Counted from the stretch's first letter, positions 19,833 through 28,864 are shown. The stretch is 64,000 bases of DNA from Galbibacter pacificus (GCF_029603165.1 NZ_JAQSVC010000002.1:434001-498000); one strand, 5' to 3'. Notes: generated by a model from the letters alone, not told the origin. A program made the numbers and translations.

Positions 19833-20992
19833 TGATTGCCGACGACCTTATAAGGGAGCATATAGACCTTATTGAAATAGATAAGAACCTGGATAGGCTT
19901 ATCAAGCGTATTGAATTGCTTAGTTATTTAAACCCTTTGAATGCCGAAAAGGAAAAACACCGCTTTTTCTCGTCAAAATATACCGAAGAGCCTGTTTTTA
20001 AATACCCCAAGCAGAACTTTAATGCCTATAAGTTGCAACGGGCTTTGTTTTCTAACAGGCTTGAAAAAATACCGGACAACGATATACGATCGCTTTACCA
20101 GAGCGTTATTTATTATTATGCCAATATGGTGCAATGTGCCGAGGCAATAGGGGAGCGGAAGAAATTTTTTTACAATAGCTTGCGTCTGTACGGTACCCCA
20201 AAAGAAAAAGATGTTGCCAATGCCAACTTTATCCTTCATATAAAAGATCAGCTTGCATCTTCGGATTCAGAAAAAAGATATACGGCCCTCGATGCTAAGG
20301 CTTATTTTGAAGATTTTGTAAAACGTTATGATTTTCCTTTAAACATAAAATTGTCTACAAGCATTGCTGCCGATGCCATGGTTTCCAACAGTACCCAGAC
20401 CCTTGCCATTAAAAAGAACGCCCGTTTTAGCGACAATCAACTTAAAACCTTGGCAAACCATGAAATAGGGGTGCATATGGTAACTACTTTTAACGGACTT
20501 AACCAACCGTTGAAGATTTTTTCAAATGGTTTTCCAAAAAACGTAGAAACACAAGAAGGGTTGGCCGTATTTAGCGAATACATGAGCGGCGCCTTGACCC
20601 TGGACCGATTAAAAATATTGGCATATCGTGTAATAGCGGCCGATAGCCTAATAAAAGGATATTCGTTTGCCGATACCTTCGACCTTTTGCACAACCAATA
20701 TAAATTGGATAGGGACAAGGCATTTATTATAACCTTAAGGATACACCGAGGAGGCGGTTTTACCAAAGATTTTTTATACCTCACCGGACTTAAAAAAATA
20801 TACGAATACTACAAAAAGGGACAGCCGCTTACACCATTACTCACCGGAAAGGTATCGCTGGACAGGGTAGACTCTATTCTAAAACTGCAAGAATACGGCC
20901 TGGCTTCTAAGTCGGTACATATAACCGATTCGTATTCAGGCAATAAAAACATCAATACAACCATTGATTTTATCCTTCAAAATTTAAGATAA
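19832..20992 (+). CDS. DUF1704 / QEGLA-motif metallopeptidase-like protein
   Basis: 386 residues with the HExxxH zinc motif (H210-E211...H215, in NHEIGVH) and the QEGLA motif at 241-245 with downstream acidic residue Glu249. These define DUF1704, formerly noted as flavohemoglobin-expression-modulating proteins; the eukaryotic members (MATCAP) are tubulin tyrosine carboxypeptidases. A bacterial metallocarboxypeptidase role is an inference. It is soluble, with no signal peptide. Overlaps the symporter stop by one base. Confidence 0.82.
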   Translation: MIADDLIREHIDLIEIDKNLDRLIKRIELLSYLNPLNAEKEKHRFFSSKYTEEPVFKYPKQNFNAYKLQRALFSNRLEKIPDNDIRSLYQSVIYYYANMVQCAEAIGERKKFFYNSLRLYGTPKEKDVANANFILHIKDQLASSDSEKRYTALDAKAYFEDFVKRYDFPLNIKLSTSIAADAMVSNSTQTLAIKKNARFSDNQLKTLANHEIGVHMVTTFNGLNQPLKIFSNGFPKNVETQEGLAVFSEYMSGALTLDRLKILAYRVIAADSLIKGYSFADTFDLLHNQYKLDRDKAFIITLRIHRGGGFTKDFLYLTGLKKIYEYYKKGQPLTPLLTGKVSLDRVDSILKLQEYGLASKSVHITDSYSGNKNINTTIDFILQNLR

Positions 20993-21019
20993 TTTGCTGG
21001 TTTCGTAATTGACTTTTTT

Positions 21020-21057
21020 CACATACAAAAAATTGCACTACACAACAAAAAATTTTA
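21020..21057. promoter_or_regulatory. Paired A-rich direct-repeat element, copy A
   Basis: CACATACAAAAAA, 9 bp of unrelated sequence, then ACAACAAAAAATTTTA. The same 13-mer and 16-mer with the same 9-bp gap recur at 22040-22077. Repeats two helical turns apart resemble sites bound by LytTR-type regulators, which is an inference. It lies 168 bp before the Hpt gene. Confidence 0.55.
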
Positions 21058-21224
21058 TTTCCTTACGATTAGAAATATGTTTGTTACTGTTAAACGTAAA
21101 TTACAAGGATTTGGGGTCTTTTTAATTTATGTTTAGTTGGCCAAATCAAACTATTTAAACAACGTATACCAACCAGCTTATATGGTTATGAAAATAGACA
21201 CCAAAGCTAAGTTGAACAGTATAA

Positions 21225-21626
21225 TTGTATGTAATGATTAATAATACCATACTAGGAGTGAATAGAGAAAAAAGATTAAAAAGAGCCGATATTACCAAAT
21301 TGGTAAACGATTGCCTTGGCGACAAGGAATACATAAGCGAAATTGTTTTGTTGCTGAATGAGAACATTGAAGAATTTTACGATGCTACCGCTATATATCT
21401 CAAGGCCAAAGACCGCTTTTCTATTTCCAGGGCGGCTCATAAAATAAAAAACGGACTGGAAATGATACAAGCGTATTCTTTGTTGGACTACATAGACGTT
21501 ATACAAACCGAATGCCAGCATTTGGATACTTTTAAGAACATTGAAAAGCTCATTACCGACTTTAAAAAAGAATATACCCACGTTTTAAGTGAAGTTAAAC
21601 AGCAAATAGAACTTTTGGATGAATAA
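21225..21626 (+). CDS. Hpt (histidine phosphotransfer) domain protein
   Basis: 133-residue helical protein with a candidate phosphorylatable His72 in SRAAHKIKNGLEM, similar to the Hpt HxLKG motif although the following Gly/Ser is changed. It would carry phosphate between a hybrid kinase and a response regulator. Alternative start at 21234 (third codon later). It overlaps the following receiver gene by 8 bp, so the two proteins are probably made together. No kinase is nearby. Confidence 0.7.
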   Translation: MYVMINNTILGVNREKRLKRADITKLVNDCLGDKEYISEIVLLLNENIEEFYDATAIYLKAKDRFSISRAAHKIKNGLEMIQAYSLLDYIDVIQTECQHLDTFKNIEKLITDFKKEYTHVLSEVKQQIELLDE

Positions 21627-22008
21627 AAAAAGCATTTTATTGGTTGAAGACGATAGAATGGTAGCTTCTTTGCTGTCTTTCAGGTTAAAAAAACATGGTT
21701 ACCATGTTGTTACCCAGTTAAATGAAGCAATGGTGTTTAATACTTTAAAATTCAATAAACCCGATATTGTTGTGTTTGGATTGTCGTCCAGCAGTTATGC
21801 AGGGCTTAATTTGGTTGAGCGGATTGAAAAGGAATTACAACTTAATATTCCCACAGTTATTGCAGTTTCAAAAGAGCAGCAAAAAAAAGCAATTGCTTCG
21901 TTACAATTAAATGTTGACGGAATTATTGAAAAGCCCGTGGTTTTTGAAGACTTAATGAAATTAATTTCAAGTATTTTATATCAAAACATCGATAAATCAT
22001 TATCGTAA
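21619..22008 (+). CDS. Stand-alone receiver domain lacking the phosphoacceptor Asp
   Basis: 129-residue CheY-like fold: ILLVEDD (acidic pocket Asp11/Asp12), a late IEKPV with the conserved Lys, and the switch Ser near TVIAVSKEQ. The strand that normally ends in the phosphorylated Asp reads PDIVVFGLSSSS, with Gly54 where Asp is expected. It is thus a pseudo-receiver, perhaps a phosphate-independent partner of the Hpt protein. No output domain. Confidence 0.75.
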   Translation: MNKKSILLVEDDRMVASLLSFRLKKHGYHVVTQLNEAMVFNTLKFNKPDIVVFGLSSSSYAGLNLVERIEKELQLNIPTVIAVSKEQQKKAIASLQLNVDGIIEKPVVFEDLMKLISSILYQNIDKSLS

Positions 22009-22039
22009 TTTTGCATTAAATACACATTTAAAAAACGTA

Positions 22040-22077
22040 CACATACAAAAAAAGGGGTTTTACAACAAAAAATTTTA
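22040..22077. promoter_or_regulatory. Paired A-rich direct-repeat element, copy B
   Basis: Same arrangement as 21020-21057: CACATACAAAAAA, N9, ACAACAAAAAATTTTA. It stands after the receiver gene and about 117 bp before a terminator-like hairpin, so it could control a short RNA or the gene at 22337. Confidence 0.55.
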
Positions 22078-22193
22078 ATTGTTATAAATCTCATGTACTT
22101 TTAGTCTGAATTTAAAATATGCTTGCCCCATAACATATTTTATATTCAAACCAACAGAAAAGACTTGCTTCAAGTCTTACCTGAATCCTACTT

Positions 22194-22229
22194 AAATCTC
22201 CCGGATATTCATCGTGGGAGATTTTTTTT
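22194..22229 (+). terminator. Intrinsic terminator with no gene directly upstream
   Basis: AAATCTCCC / GGGAGATTT stem, 13-nt loop, then a run of Ts. A second hairpin (AGACTTG/CAAGTCT) is at 22161-22178. It ends either the Hpt-receiver transcript or a short RNA starting after element B. Confidence 0.75.
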
Positions 22230-22336
22230 GAATCAAATTTACCTTCTGTTATAGAACGCTAAAAAACGATATATATTTTATAATTATTTCAAAAAATATT
22301 GTATCTTTTAATGGTTTAATTAAAAATTTCAGGCAT

Positions 22337-23632
22337 ATGGTGAGCATTCTTTTAAAAAGGCCTGTTTTATGGGTGCAATTCTTTATTTTAATGGCTTGTT
22401 TTACAACCAATGCTATTAACACCCCCCTTGTTTTAGCACAAGACACTTTAAAATATAAAGAATACAAAGGAACTGTTATAGATAGCAAGACAAACGATAA
22501 ATTAGTTTTTGCAACCTTGGCCATAGAAAATACAAACATAAGCTCAATAACCAATTCAGAAGGGGAATTTGTGCTAAAAGTGCACGATTCCATACGTTCA
22601 AACAACGTAATTGTATCTTTTTTAGGATATCAGCAAAAAATAGTGCCGTTAACCAACTTAAAAAAAGAAGACAATGAAATTGCATTGAGCCCTGTATCCA
22701 TAGAATTGCCTCAAATAGATTTGAGCGCTCCAAAAGACGCATTGAGCCTGGTTTTGGCCATGCTTAAAAAAAACGGGGACAATTACTTGACCCAGCCCGT
22801 TAAAATGACCGCCTTTTACAGGGAAACTATTAAAAAGAGGCGACGGGACGCATCGCTTTCAGAAGCAGTGGCTTATATTTATAAACAACCTAATTCATCA
22901 GCAAAAAAAGATATCATTGATCTGTACAAATCCAGAAAAAGCACAAACTATTCGCGTCTGGATACCGTGGCACTAAAACTGCAAGGAGGACCTTTTACAC
23001 CGCTTTTTGTGGATATTATGAAATATCCCGAATATATCTTTACAAAAGAATTGATTACTTATTACGATTTTAGTTTTGATGCCTCCACCAACATAAACGA
23101 CAAGCCGGTCTATGTAGTTAGTTTTAAACAAAAAGAAAACGTTATTGAGCCATTATTTTATGGCAAGCTGTATATCGATGCCGAAACAAAAGCACTGGCA
23201 AGCGCTGTTTTTAATTTAAATGTTGAAGATAAAGAAAAGGCCAGCGACCTACTGGTAAGGAGAAAACCGAACGATATAGATGTATACCCGACAGAAGCTT
23301 CATATAGGGTAGATTACCGGATTAAAAGCGGGAAGTGGTATTATGGTTATGGCAATGTACAACTGGCCTTTGTTGTAGACCGGAAGGGTAAATTATTTAA
23401 CTCGAAGTATTACGTAAGCAGTGAAATGGCAATTACCGACTGGCATGAAAACGGAACGGGAAGAGACATAAAATCAAAAGAAAGGTTAAGGCCGTCGATT
23501 ATTATAGCAGATGAAGCCTCTGGATTTTCAGACCCCGAATTCTGGGGGACATACAATGTAATAGAGCCCGAAAAATCCATAGAATCTGCAATAAGTAAAA
23601 TTCAACGGCAACTTGAAAGGGATAAAGGGTAA
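22337..23632 (+). CDS. Exported protein with carboxypeptidase-regulatory-like (CarboxypepD_reg) domain
   Basis: 431 residues. A signal peptide is at 1-34, ending LVLAQDT. Residues about 40-115 form a CarboxypepD_reg-like beta domain (GTVIDSKTNDKLVFATLAIE ... VSFLGYQQK), as at the N-termini of SusC/TonB-dependent receptors, but no barrel follows. The remainder, with a pattern like TAFYRETIKKRRR, belongs to a widespread uncharacterised Bacteroidota exported family. Probably periplasmic or surface-associated; function unknown. Confidence 0.8.
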   Translation: MVSILLKRPVLWVQFFILMACFTTNAINTPLVLAQDTLKYKEYKGTVIDSKTNDKLVFATLAIENTNISSITNSEGEFVLKVHDSIRSNNVIVSFLGYQQKIVPLTNLKKEDNEIALSPVSIELPQIDLSAPKDALSLVLAMLKKNGDNYLTQPVKMTAFYRETIKKRRRDASLSEAVAYIYKQPNSSAKKDIIDLYKSRKSTNYSRLDTVALKLQGGPFTPLFVDIMKYPEYIFTKELITYYDFSFDASTNINDKPVYVVSFKQKENVIEPLFYGKLYIDAETKALASAVFNLNVEDKEKASDLLVRRKPNDIDVYPTEASYRVDYRIKSGKWYYGYGNVQLAFVVDRKGKLFNSKYYVSSEMAITDWHENGTGRDIKSKERLRPSIIIADEASGFSDPEFWGTYNVIEPEKSIESAISKIQRQLERDKG

Positions 23633-23652
23633 TTCTTAATTAACCAACCCGG

Positions 23653-23698
23653 AAAGCCAATTTTTAGCATTCAAACCGCTTCAAAAATTGGCTTTTTC
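23653..23698 (+). terminator. Terminator after the CarboxypepD_reg-like gene
   Basis: AAAGCCAATTTTT pairs with AAAAATTGGCTTT (13 bp) and is followed by further Ts. Confidence 0.85.
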
Positions 23699-23871
23699 TT
23701 TTTTTGGTGAATAAAAAACAGGTTAAATTTCTTTTTATCTGAAGTAGCATGTAAGGAAATTAGATTCAAATTAACATAATTTAAAGCTTTGGCATAGATT
23801 TGGTTATTATTTTTACATGATTTAAAAAAGTCAAGAAGAATTCAACATCTATATCTATATTTATTGCGAAT

Positions 23872-24552
23872 ATGAATTTTAATGAAAAAATGAAGGTTTT
23901 ATTCACATTGATCGTATTATTGATAGGACTAAATACATATGCACAGGGAGATTTGCCAAATACGCCAATTCCATTAAAAGGTTTAGGTGCAACAGAACAA
24001 CCAAACAACGAAACCCCCGAAGAAAAGCCACTTGACATTAAGGCAGTTCCAGATATTAATGTTCCCGAGGCACCAAAGGAAAAAACCGCTGTAGACATTG
24101 CCAATAAAGAGGTAAATTTAATGGATAGCAACGAAGCTTTTTTGGATGCCGGTGACCGTTTTGACAAAAAGCTGAACCGCGAATACAATAGAAAAGACGG
24201 AGAAAAATTGGGGGCGACCACAACGCAGTATTTTGGAGATTTCAAAACCAATTCCAAAACCGTAAAGATATTGTGCCGGGACCATGGAAATATAGATGGG
24301 GATAGGGTAAGCATTATTATAAACGATAAAGTAGTGGTTCCAAATGTATTTCTGGAAGGTAGCTTTAAAGGGTTTTATTTCGATTTGCAGCCCGGCTTCA
24401 ACAAAATCGAGTTTAGGGCTTTAAACGAAGGTGCCTATTCCCCAAATACCGCACAATTTGCTGTTTTTGACGATAAAGGGGGAGAAATTTCCGCAAACGA
24501 ATGGAACTTAAACACAAACGTAAAAGCTTCGCTGCTCATTATCAAGGAATAA
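23872..24552 (+). CDS. Secreted protein of unknown function
   Basis: 226 residues. A signal peptide (KVLFTLIVLLIGLNTYAQG) suggests the true start may be the Met at 23890. A Pro/Glu-rich linker is followed by a beta-rich region with TVKILCRDHGNIDGDRVSI and FYFDLQPGFNKIEFRALNEG, typical of a jelly-roll-like Bacteroidota domain I cannot name. It precedes comM but is probably separate. Confidence 0.75.
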   Translation: MNFNEKMKVLFTLIVLLIGLNTYAQGDLPNTPIPLKGLGATEQPNNETPEEKPLDIKAVPDINVPEAPKEKTAVDIANKEVNLMDSNEAFLDAGDRFDKKLNREYNRKDGEKLGATTTQYFGDFKTNSKTVKILCRDHGNIDGDRVSIIINDKVVVPNVFLEGSFKGFYFDLQPGFNKIEFRALNEGAYSPNTAQFAVFDDKGGEISANEWNLNTNVKASLLIIKE

Positions 24553-24708
24553 TTTTCTGGAAATAGATACCGTTCTATTCATCTAAAAAATTAAACTCAC
24601 TTCAACTTCTTTGATTAATAGGATACACGGTCTTTTTATAGATATAAAGAATGTAATCCTTTATTATAGCATTTTTTTTATTATATTTAGATATATAAAT
24701 ATAATTCT

Positions 24709-25554
24709 ATGCTACGAAAAGTATTTTGAAGTTCCGTTTTTGGAATTGAAGCTACAACCATTACCGTTGAAGTCAACATAGGGCAGGGCATAAGCTACCA
24801 TTTGGTAGGATTACCCGACAACGCCATTAAAGAAAGTAATTATAGAATAGTTTCTGCGTTACAATATCACGGATATAAAATCCCCGGAAAAAAAATCACC
24901 ATAAATATGGCACCAGCCGATATGCGCAAGGAAGGCTCGGCATACGACCTTACTTTGGCCATAGGCATTCTGGCAGCTTCTGAACAGATCAAAGTCGATA
25001 ACCTTGACGACTACCTTATTATGGGCGAATTATCGTTGGATGGAACCCTACAGCCCATAAAAGGTGCACTTCCTATTGCAATAAAGGCCAAGGACGAAAG
25101 ATTTAAAAAATTTATCCTGCCCAATGAAAATGCCAAGGAAGCGGCCATAGTTGAAGGAGTTGAGATATGAGATATATGGGGTGACAGACATTCTTGAAGT
25201 TATCGAACATTTTGACAAAGAGGTTGTTTTAATACCCACAAAAGTTAACATTCAAGAAGAATTCTATAAAACGCTTAATTTTCCCGAATACGATTTTGCT
25301 GATGTAAAAGGACAGGAAAGCATTAAAAGAAGCATGGAAATTGCCGCCGCTGGAGGGCATAACATCATACTTATTGGTCCGCCAGGCGCCGGAAAGACAA
25401 TGTTGGCCAAGCGGTTGCCTTTTATTTTACCACCAATGACATTAAACGAGGCACTGGAAACAACAAAAATACATTCTGTTACAGCTAGGACGGTAGAAAA
25501 AGGCATCATGAACCAGCGGCCATTTAGGAGCCCACACCATACAATTTTGGATGT
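24709..25554 (+). pseudogene. comM: comM/yifB, 5' part, disrupted by mutations and the prophage
   Basis: Encodes the N-terminal half of the Mg-chelatase-like AAA+ ATPase ComM (YifB), a branch-migration helicase linked to natural transformation. Conserved parts: SSVFGIEATTITVEVNIG, YHLVGLPDNAIKES, MAPADMRKEG and the Walker A GPPGAGKTML. Three lesions: an in-frame TGA at codon 7 (24727-24729, where Gly is expected), a 7-bp tandem duplication GAGATAT-GAGATAT (25162-25175) that shifts the frame, and interruption by the prophage at HHTILDV. Removing one 7-mer restores VEIYGVTDILEV exactly. Confidence 0.95.
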
Positions 25555-25569
25555 GTTATAGTTAAATGT
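25550..25569. other. attL
   Basis: Core GATGT (25550-25554), then the phage arm GTTAT (25555-25559) and TTAAATGT (25562-25569). These pair as inverted repeats with ATAAC and ACATTTAA in attR. Confidence 0.8.
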
Positions 25570-25626
25570 GGTACAAATATAGTATATTGCATCCATATTT
25601 GCAAATTAATCACTTTATATATAACT

Positions 25627-27258
25627 ATGTTAGCTATTTACGTCCGTTTAAGCAAGGAAGATGAAGATTCAAATTCAATTGAGAACCAACTAAGCGAAGG
25701 TAAGGAATTTGCTAAAGCTCATAATTTAAACTACAAAATATATAATGAAGGTGAGGGGGTAAGCGGTACTTTGGATATTGCACAACGTCCACAACTACAG
25801 CTTTTGATGAATGAAATGAATAGCGGTATAGTCTCCTCAGTATGGATGCGTAATCAGAACCGTTTGGATAGGAATAGTTTAACATTTGCTTTTTTTGTGG
25901 ATGTGGCCAAAAAGAATAATATCGATGTATATTTTGGTTCAAATGAAAAGCTGGATTTTAATGACCCTACAACGCTTTTAACTACCTCCATACTTTCAAA
26001 TCTGAATCAATATCAAGCACAATTGCAAAGCTATCAAACCAAAAAAGTACTAGCCAGCAATGCCGCACAAGGTAAAGCCCATGGTATTTTGCCTTATGGT
26101 TACATGACCGATGAAAATGGCTATATGATAGTTAATGATGCAGAAGCAGAAGTTGTTGAACGGATATTTGAACTATCCCTTTCAGGTAAAGGTACCAAAA
26201 CAATTGCTGAAGCATTAAATAAAGAGAACACACCAACGAGATATAACACTTACAAGGGAGAGTATATACCAAGAAAATACAGGGATAAGAAAGATAAAAG
26301 TAGCGTAATCTGGCGTGACGGTACTGTATACACCATTCTGAAAAATGAAGTCTATAAGGGCGTTAGAAGTTTTGGGGGTAAATTATATAAATGTCCTACG
26401 ATTATTGAATCTGTTCTATGGCAGAAGGTACAGGATAATTTAAAAAAGAATCTGAACAATAGAGGGAAGAAAGTAGAACACAAGTACATGCTCAAAGGAC
26501 TTATTATTTGTGGTAGGTGTGGACGTAATTACTATGGCCGTACCAGAGTGAATAAAAAAGATAATTATTACATGTGTAGTTCTAAACGTTACAAAGATTT
26601 GAATTGCGGAAATAGAAGCATAAATATTGATTATTTAGAGCAATTCATTTGGGAACGCTTTTTTAAAGATGAGTATCTTACCGAAAAAGTCAAAGAACAC
26701 CTTTCAAGTGATGATTTAAGTACTCAGATTAGTGATTTAGAGCGTTTGTACAATGGTTTCACTAAAGAGACGGCTAATTTAGAGAAAGAAAGGCAAAACG
26801 CCGTGAGATTGACTGTAAAAGGAGTGCTTAGCGAGGCTGATGTACAACCTGAACTTGTAAGGATTGAGAGGGGAAAAAATGAAATCCTGGAAAAGCAGAA
26901 CCGCATAAACGAGCAACTCCATTTTTTAAAAGAATCGGCTGTTAAGGAGCAAGATATAGCTGATGAAATCCAGAAAATAAAAAGTAGTACGGATTTCACT
27001 ACAAAAAAGGAGGTTATGGGTAAGTATATCAAAGAAATACACATTAAGTACTTTGCTCAAATCAAAATGTATGTTTTGAATATAACATTTAACCTACCGA
27101 TAAAAGAAGAACTGTATTTTATCCCTCACCATTACAATCATGCCGTAGCTTTATTTGACCGTATTTTGATACCATTAAAGGGTAAAGTAAAGCAAATGAC
27201 TAAGGAAGATTGGGATGAATTGCAAATAAAGATTGTGGATGCTCATGGAATAGGGTGA
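25627..27258 (+). CDS. Large serine recombinase, phage integrase
   Basis: 543 residues. N-terminal resolvase domain (about 1-140) starts YVRLSKEDED, with Ser9 the expected nucleophile and the conserved RNQNRLDRN region; the recombinase domain follows (ILPYGYMTDENGY...), then a zinc ribbon with CGRCGR and two later Cys (MCSS, LNCGN), and a coiled coil near 370-450. This is the phiC31/A118-type integrase that acts on short att sites with a 2-bp crossover. It lies 73 bp from attL, the usual location. A separate directionality factor would be needed for excision and is not identified. Confidence 0.95.
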   Translation: MLAIYVRLSKEDEDSNSIENQLSEGKEFAKAHNLNYKIYNEGEGVSGTLDIAQRPQLQLLMNEMNSGIVSSVWMRNQNRLDRNSLTFAFFVDVAKKNNIDVYFGSNEKLDFNDPTTLLTTSILSNLNQYQAQLQSYQTKKVLASNAAQGKAHGILPYGYMTDENGYMIVNDAEAEVVERIFELSLSGKGTKTIAEALNKENTPTRYNTYKGEYIPRKYRDKKDKSSVIWRDGTVYTILKNEVYKGVRSFGGKLYKCPTIIESVLWQKVQDNLKKNLNNRGKKVEHKYMLKGLIICGRCGRNYYGRTRVNKKDNYYMCSSKRYKDLNCGNRSINIDYLEQFIWERFFKDEYLTEKVKEHLSSDDLSTQISDLERLYNGFTKETANLEKERQNAVRLTVKGVLSEADVQPELVRIERGKNEILEKQNRINEQLHFLKESAVKEQDIADEIQKIKSSTDFTTKKEVMGKYIKEIHIKYFAQIKMYVLNITFNLPIKEELYFIPHHYNHAVALFDRILIPLKGKVKQMTKEDWDELQIKIVDAHGIG

Positions 27259-27279
27259 TTTAACCCTACTATAAAACAT

Positions 27280-27543
27280 CTATGCGTCTGTATGATAATT
27301 TAACTTATGGTCAAATATTATATAATCTGAATAGTTAGAATGGTTGCCTATATGACTTTCTATGGTATATAAAAGTTCATTAGTTTTGCTAAATACTTGA
27401 CTTTCTATTATTCTACATACATAAGAAGCCTTATTAATGCCGTTTTTGCTAATGGTAACAAGTATTTCTGGCGTGTACCTTGTACGTTCAATTCTAACTT
27501 CACCAAGTTTTTCTTTTTCTTTTAGGGAGTCTAAAAATTTCAT
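27280..27543 (-). CDS. Small prophage protein, unknown
   Basis: 87 residues, charged N-terminus (MKFLDSLKEKEKLGEVRIER) and beta-rich centre; no recognised domain. Converges with the integrase, with 22 bp between. Possibly lysogeny-expressed or a recombination directionality factor by size and position, but nothing in the sequence proves this. Confidence 0.55.
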   Translation of the reverse strand: MKFLDSLKEKEKLGEVRIERTRYTPEILVTISKNGINKASYVCRIIESQVFSKTNELLYTIESHIGNHSNYSDYIIFDHKLNYHTDA

Positions 27544-27633
27544 AGTAATAATTTATTATTTAATACGGTAAAGATAATAAAAATTTATATACGCTTTTTT
27601 TAGATTAAACTACCTTAAAAATTAGAATTACTC

Positions 27634-27732
27634 CTATAATGATAAGCTATAATCTATTTTTCTCGACTTGTATAGGCGGTGTAGAAGTAAGGAAAATGCT
27701 ATTGTGAATATAATTAGATTTAAGTTGCCCAT
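27634..27732 (-). CDS. 32-residue single-span membrane peptide, third gene of a leftward triad
   Basis: MGNLNLIIFTIAFSLLLHRL followed by a basic tail (YKSRKIDYSLSL): one hydrophobic helix with a positively charged C-terminal end. ATG is at 27732, one base after the stop of the upstream gene (TAA T ATG), the same tight packing as between the other two genes, which is the main argument that it is translated. Function unknown; a small membrane partner or toxin-like peptide are possibilities. Confidence 0.5.
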   Translation of the reverse strand: MGNLNLIIFTIAFSLLLHRLYKSRKIDYSLSL

Positions 27733-27733
27733 A

Positions 27734-28126
27734 TTAATTTTTGAAGTAAGAAATTAGAATTGCTATTATGCTTAATCCTAAAGAAATCCATGCTACCCAT
27801 TTAGTAGTTATATTGGTAGAAATAGTAGATTTTTTTAACTGCTCTTCAAGTTCTTCATTATTACTTACCCATTTTTGATAATTTGACCAGCCGCCAAGTT
27901 CTTTAACCTTTCTCCCTACTTCACTTAACCTATAAGAGGAGCCTAGTTTTTCAATAAGTCCTAAATCAATGATATTTCTAACTATTGCCTCATGTTCTTG
28001 CTTGGTTAAATTGTGCTTAGTACATAGTTCAGGTAATCTTGACCAAACAAAATTAACTGTTCCCTTGTCTTCAAAGAGGTCAAGATATATTAATCTATGT
28101 TTATCTGTTATTTTAAATTTAGCCAT
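27734..28126 (-). CDS. Winged-helix-like protein with C-terminal membrane anchor
   Basis: 130 residues. The N-terminal part (about 1-75) has the helix pattern of a winged-helix domain, ending IIDLGLIEKLGSSYRLSEVG like a recognition helix plus wing. Residues about 107-128 (WVAWISLGLSIIAILISYF) form a tail anchor. A membrane-tethered DNA-binding-like protein is unusual. Starts 2 bp after the 238-residue gene. Could be a lysogeny regulator or an effector of superinfection immunity; no family recognised. Confidence 0.65.
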   Translation of the reverse strand: MAKFKITDKHRLIYLDLFEDKGTVNFVWSRLPELCTKHNLTKQEHEAIVRNIIDLGLIEKLGSSYRLSEVGRKVKELGGWSNYQKWVSNNEELEEQLKKSTISTNITTKWVAWISLGLSIIAILISYFKN

Positions 28127-28128
28127 AG

Positions 28129-28845
28129 CTATTTAATTTTGGTTGTATCAATTTTTTTTATTTCTATCGGTTCGGCTACCTTAACATCTAAAGTTTTATT
28201 AATATTTACATCGTATGGCGGTTGTGGATAGTCTGGCATAGGCCTAGATAGCTGATAAATAGATAATCCTATAGATGTAATCGCTGTAATTATGGATATT
28301 ACCAATGCCCATCCTGCAAAGTTTGTTGATTTTTTGGCTAGTTTAATTGATTCATCGGCTTTTTCTAGTGCTTTTTGTGATGATTCACGGGATTCAACTA
28401 GTTCTAGATAATCTATATACTGTTTATTTGTTGAGCCGTTAAGGAAAAATGTTTGCTTGAAAAATTTATTAACCGCTATAGTAGTTTGATAATCCTTATT
28501 TTGATTTTTATATTCTTCTCTCACGCCAGTAGGACGTTTTTGAACCTTCAGAAATTCTTCTTCTAACATTAAATTCTCGTGCATATAAAAATAAAATCGA
28601 TTGATATAAGTTTTAAAATCTCTATTATTGCTGCCATAATTAGTAACAAAATCACGGCATGAAAAATTATCAACAAACCACATAGCAAAATTATATTTGC
28701 TATCAGGAGAAACCAATACCTTATATTTTGATTCCGAATCTTTTGTTTTAAGTTCCTGTTCTAACTTTGTTATCATGTTAGGGTAGGTAATACCGTTATC
28801 AAGATTATCGGAGCCAATCTCCATGGCTTTTATGTAGATATTCAT
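28129..28845 (-). CDS. Tail-anchored prophage protein, first gene of the leftward triad
   Basis: 238 residues. The soluble N-terminal domain (about 1-145) is unfamiliar, with NFSCRDFVTNYGSNNRDF and FYFYMHENLML. A short coiled-coil-like stretch (ESSQKALEKADESIKLAKKS) leads into a membrane helix near 178-200 (WALVISIITAITSIGLSIY) and a short Pro-rich tail. It shares a divergent control region with the rightward gene at 28899. Its place near the integrase suggests expression in the lysogen. Confidence 0.65.
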   Translation of the reverse strand: MNIYIKAMEIGSDNLDNGITYPNMITKLEQELKTKDSESKYKVLVSPDSKYNFAMWFVDNFSCRDFVTNYGSNNRDFKTYINRFYFYMHENLMLEEEFLKVQKRPTGVREEYKNQNKDYQTTIAVNKFFKQTFFLNGSTNKQYIDYLELVESRESSQKALEKADESIKLAKKSTNFAGWALVISIITAITSIGLSIYQLSRPMPDYPQPPYDVNINKTLDVKVAEPIEIKKIDTTKIK

Positions 28846-28864
28846 TTATGTTGGTTTAGAATTC

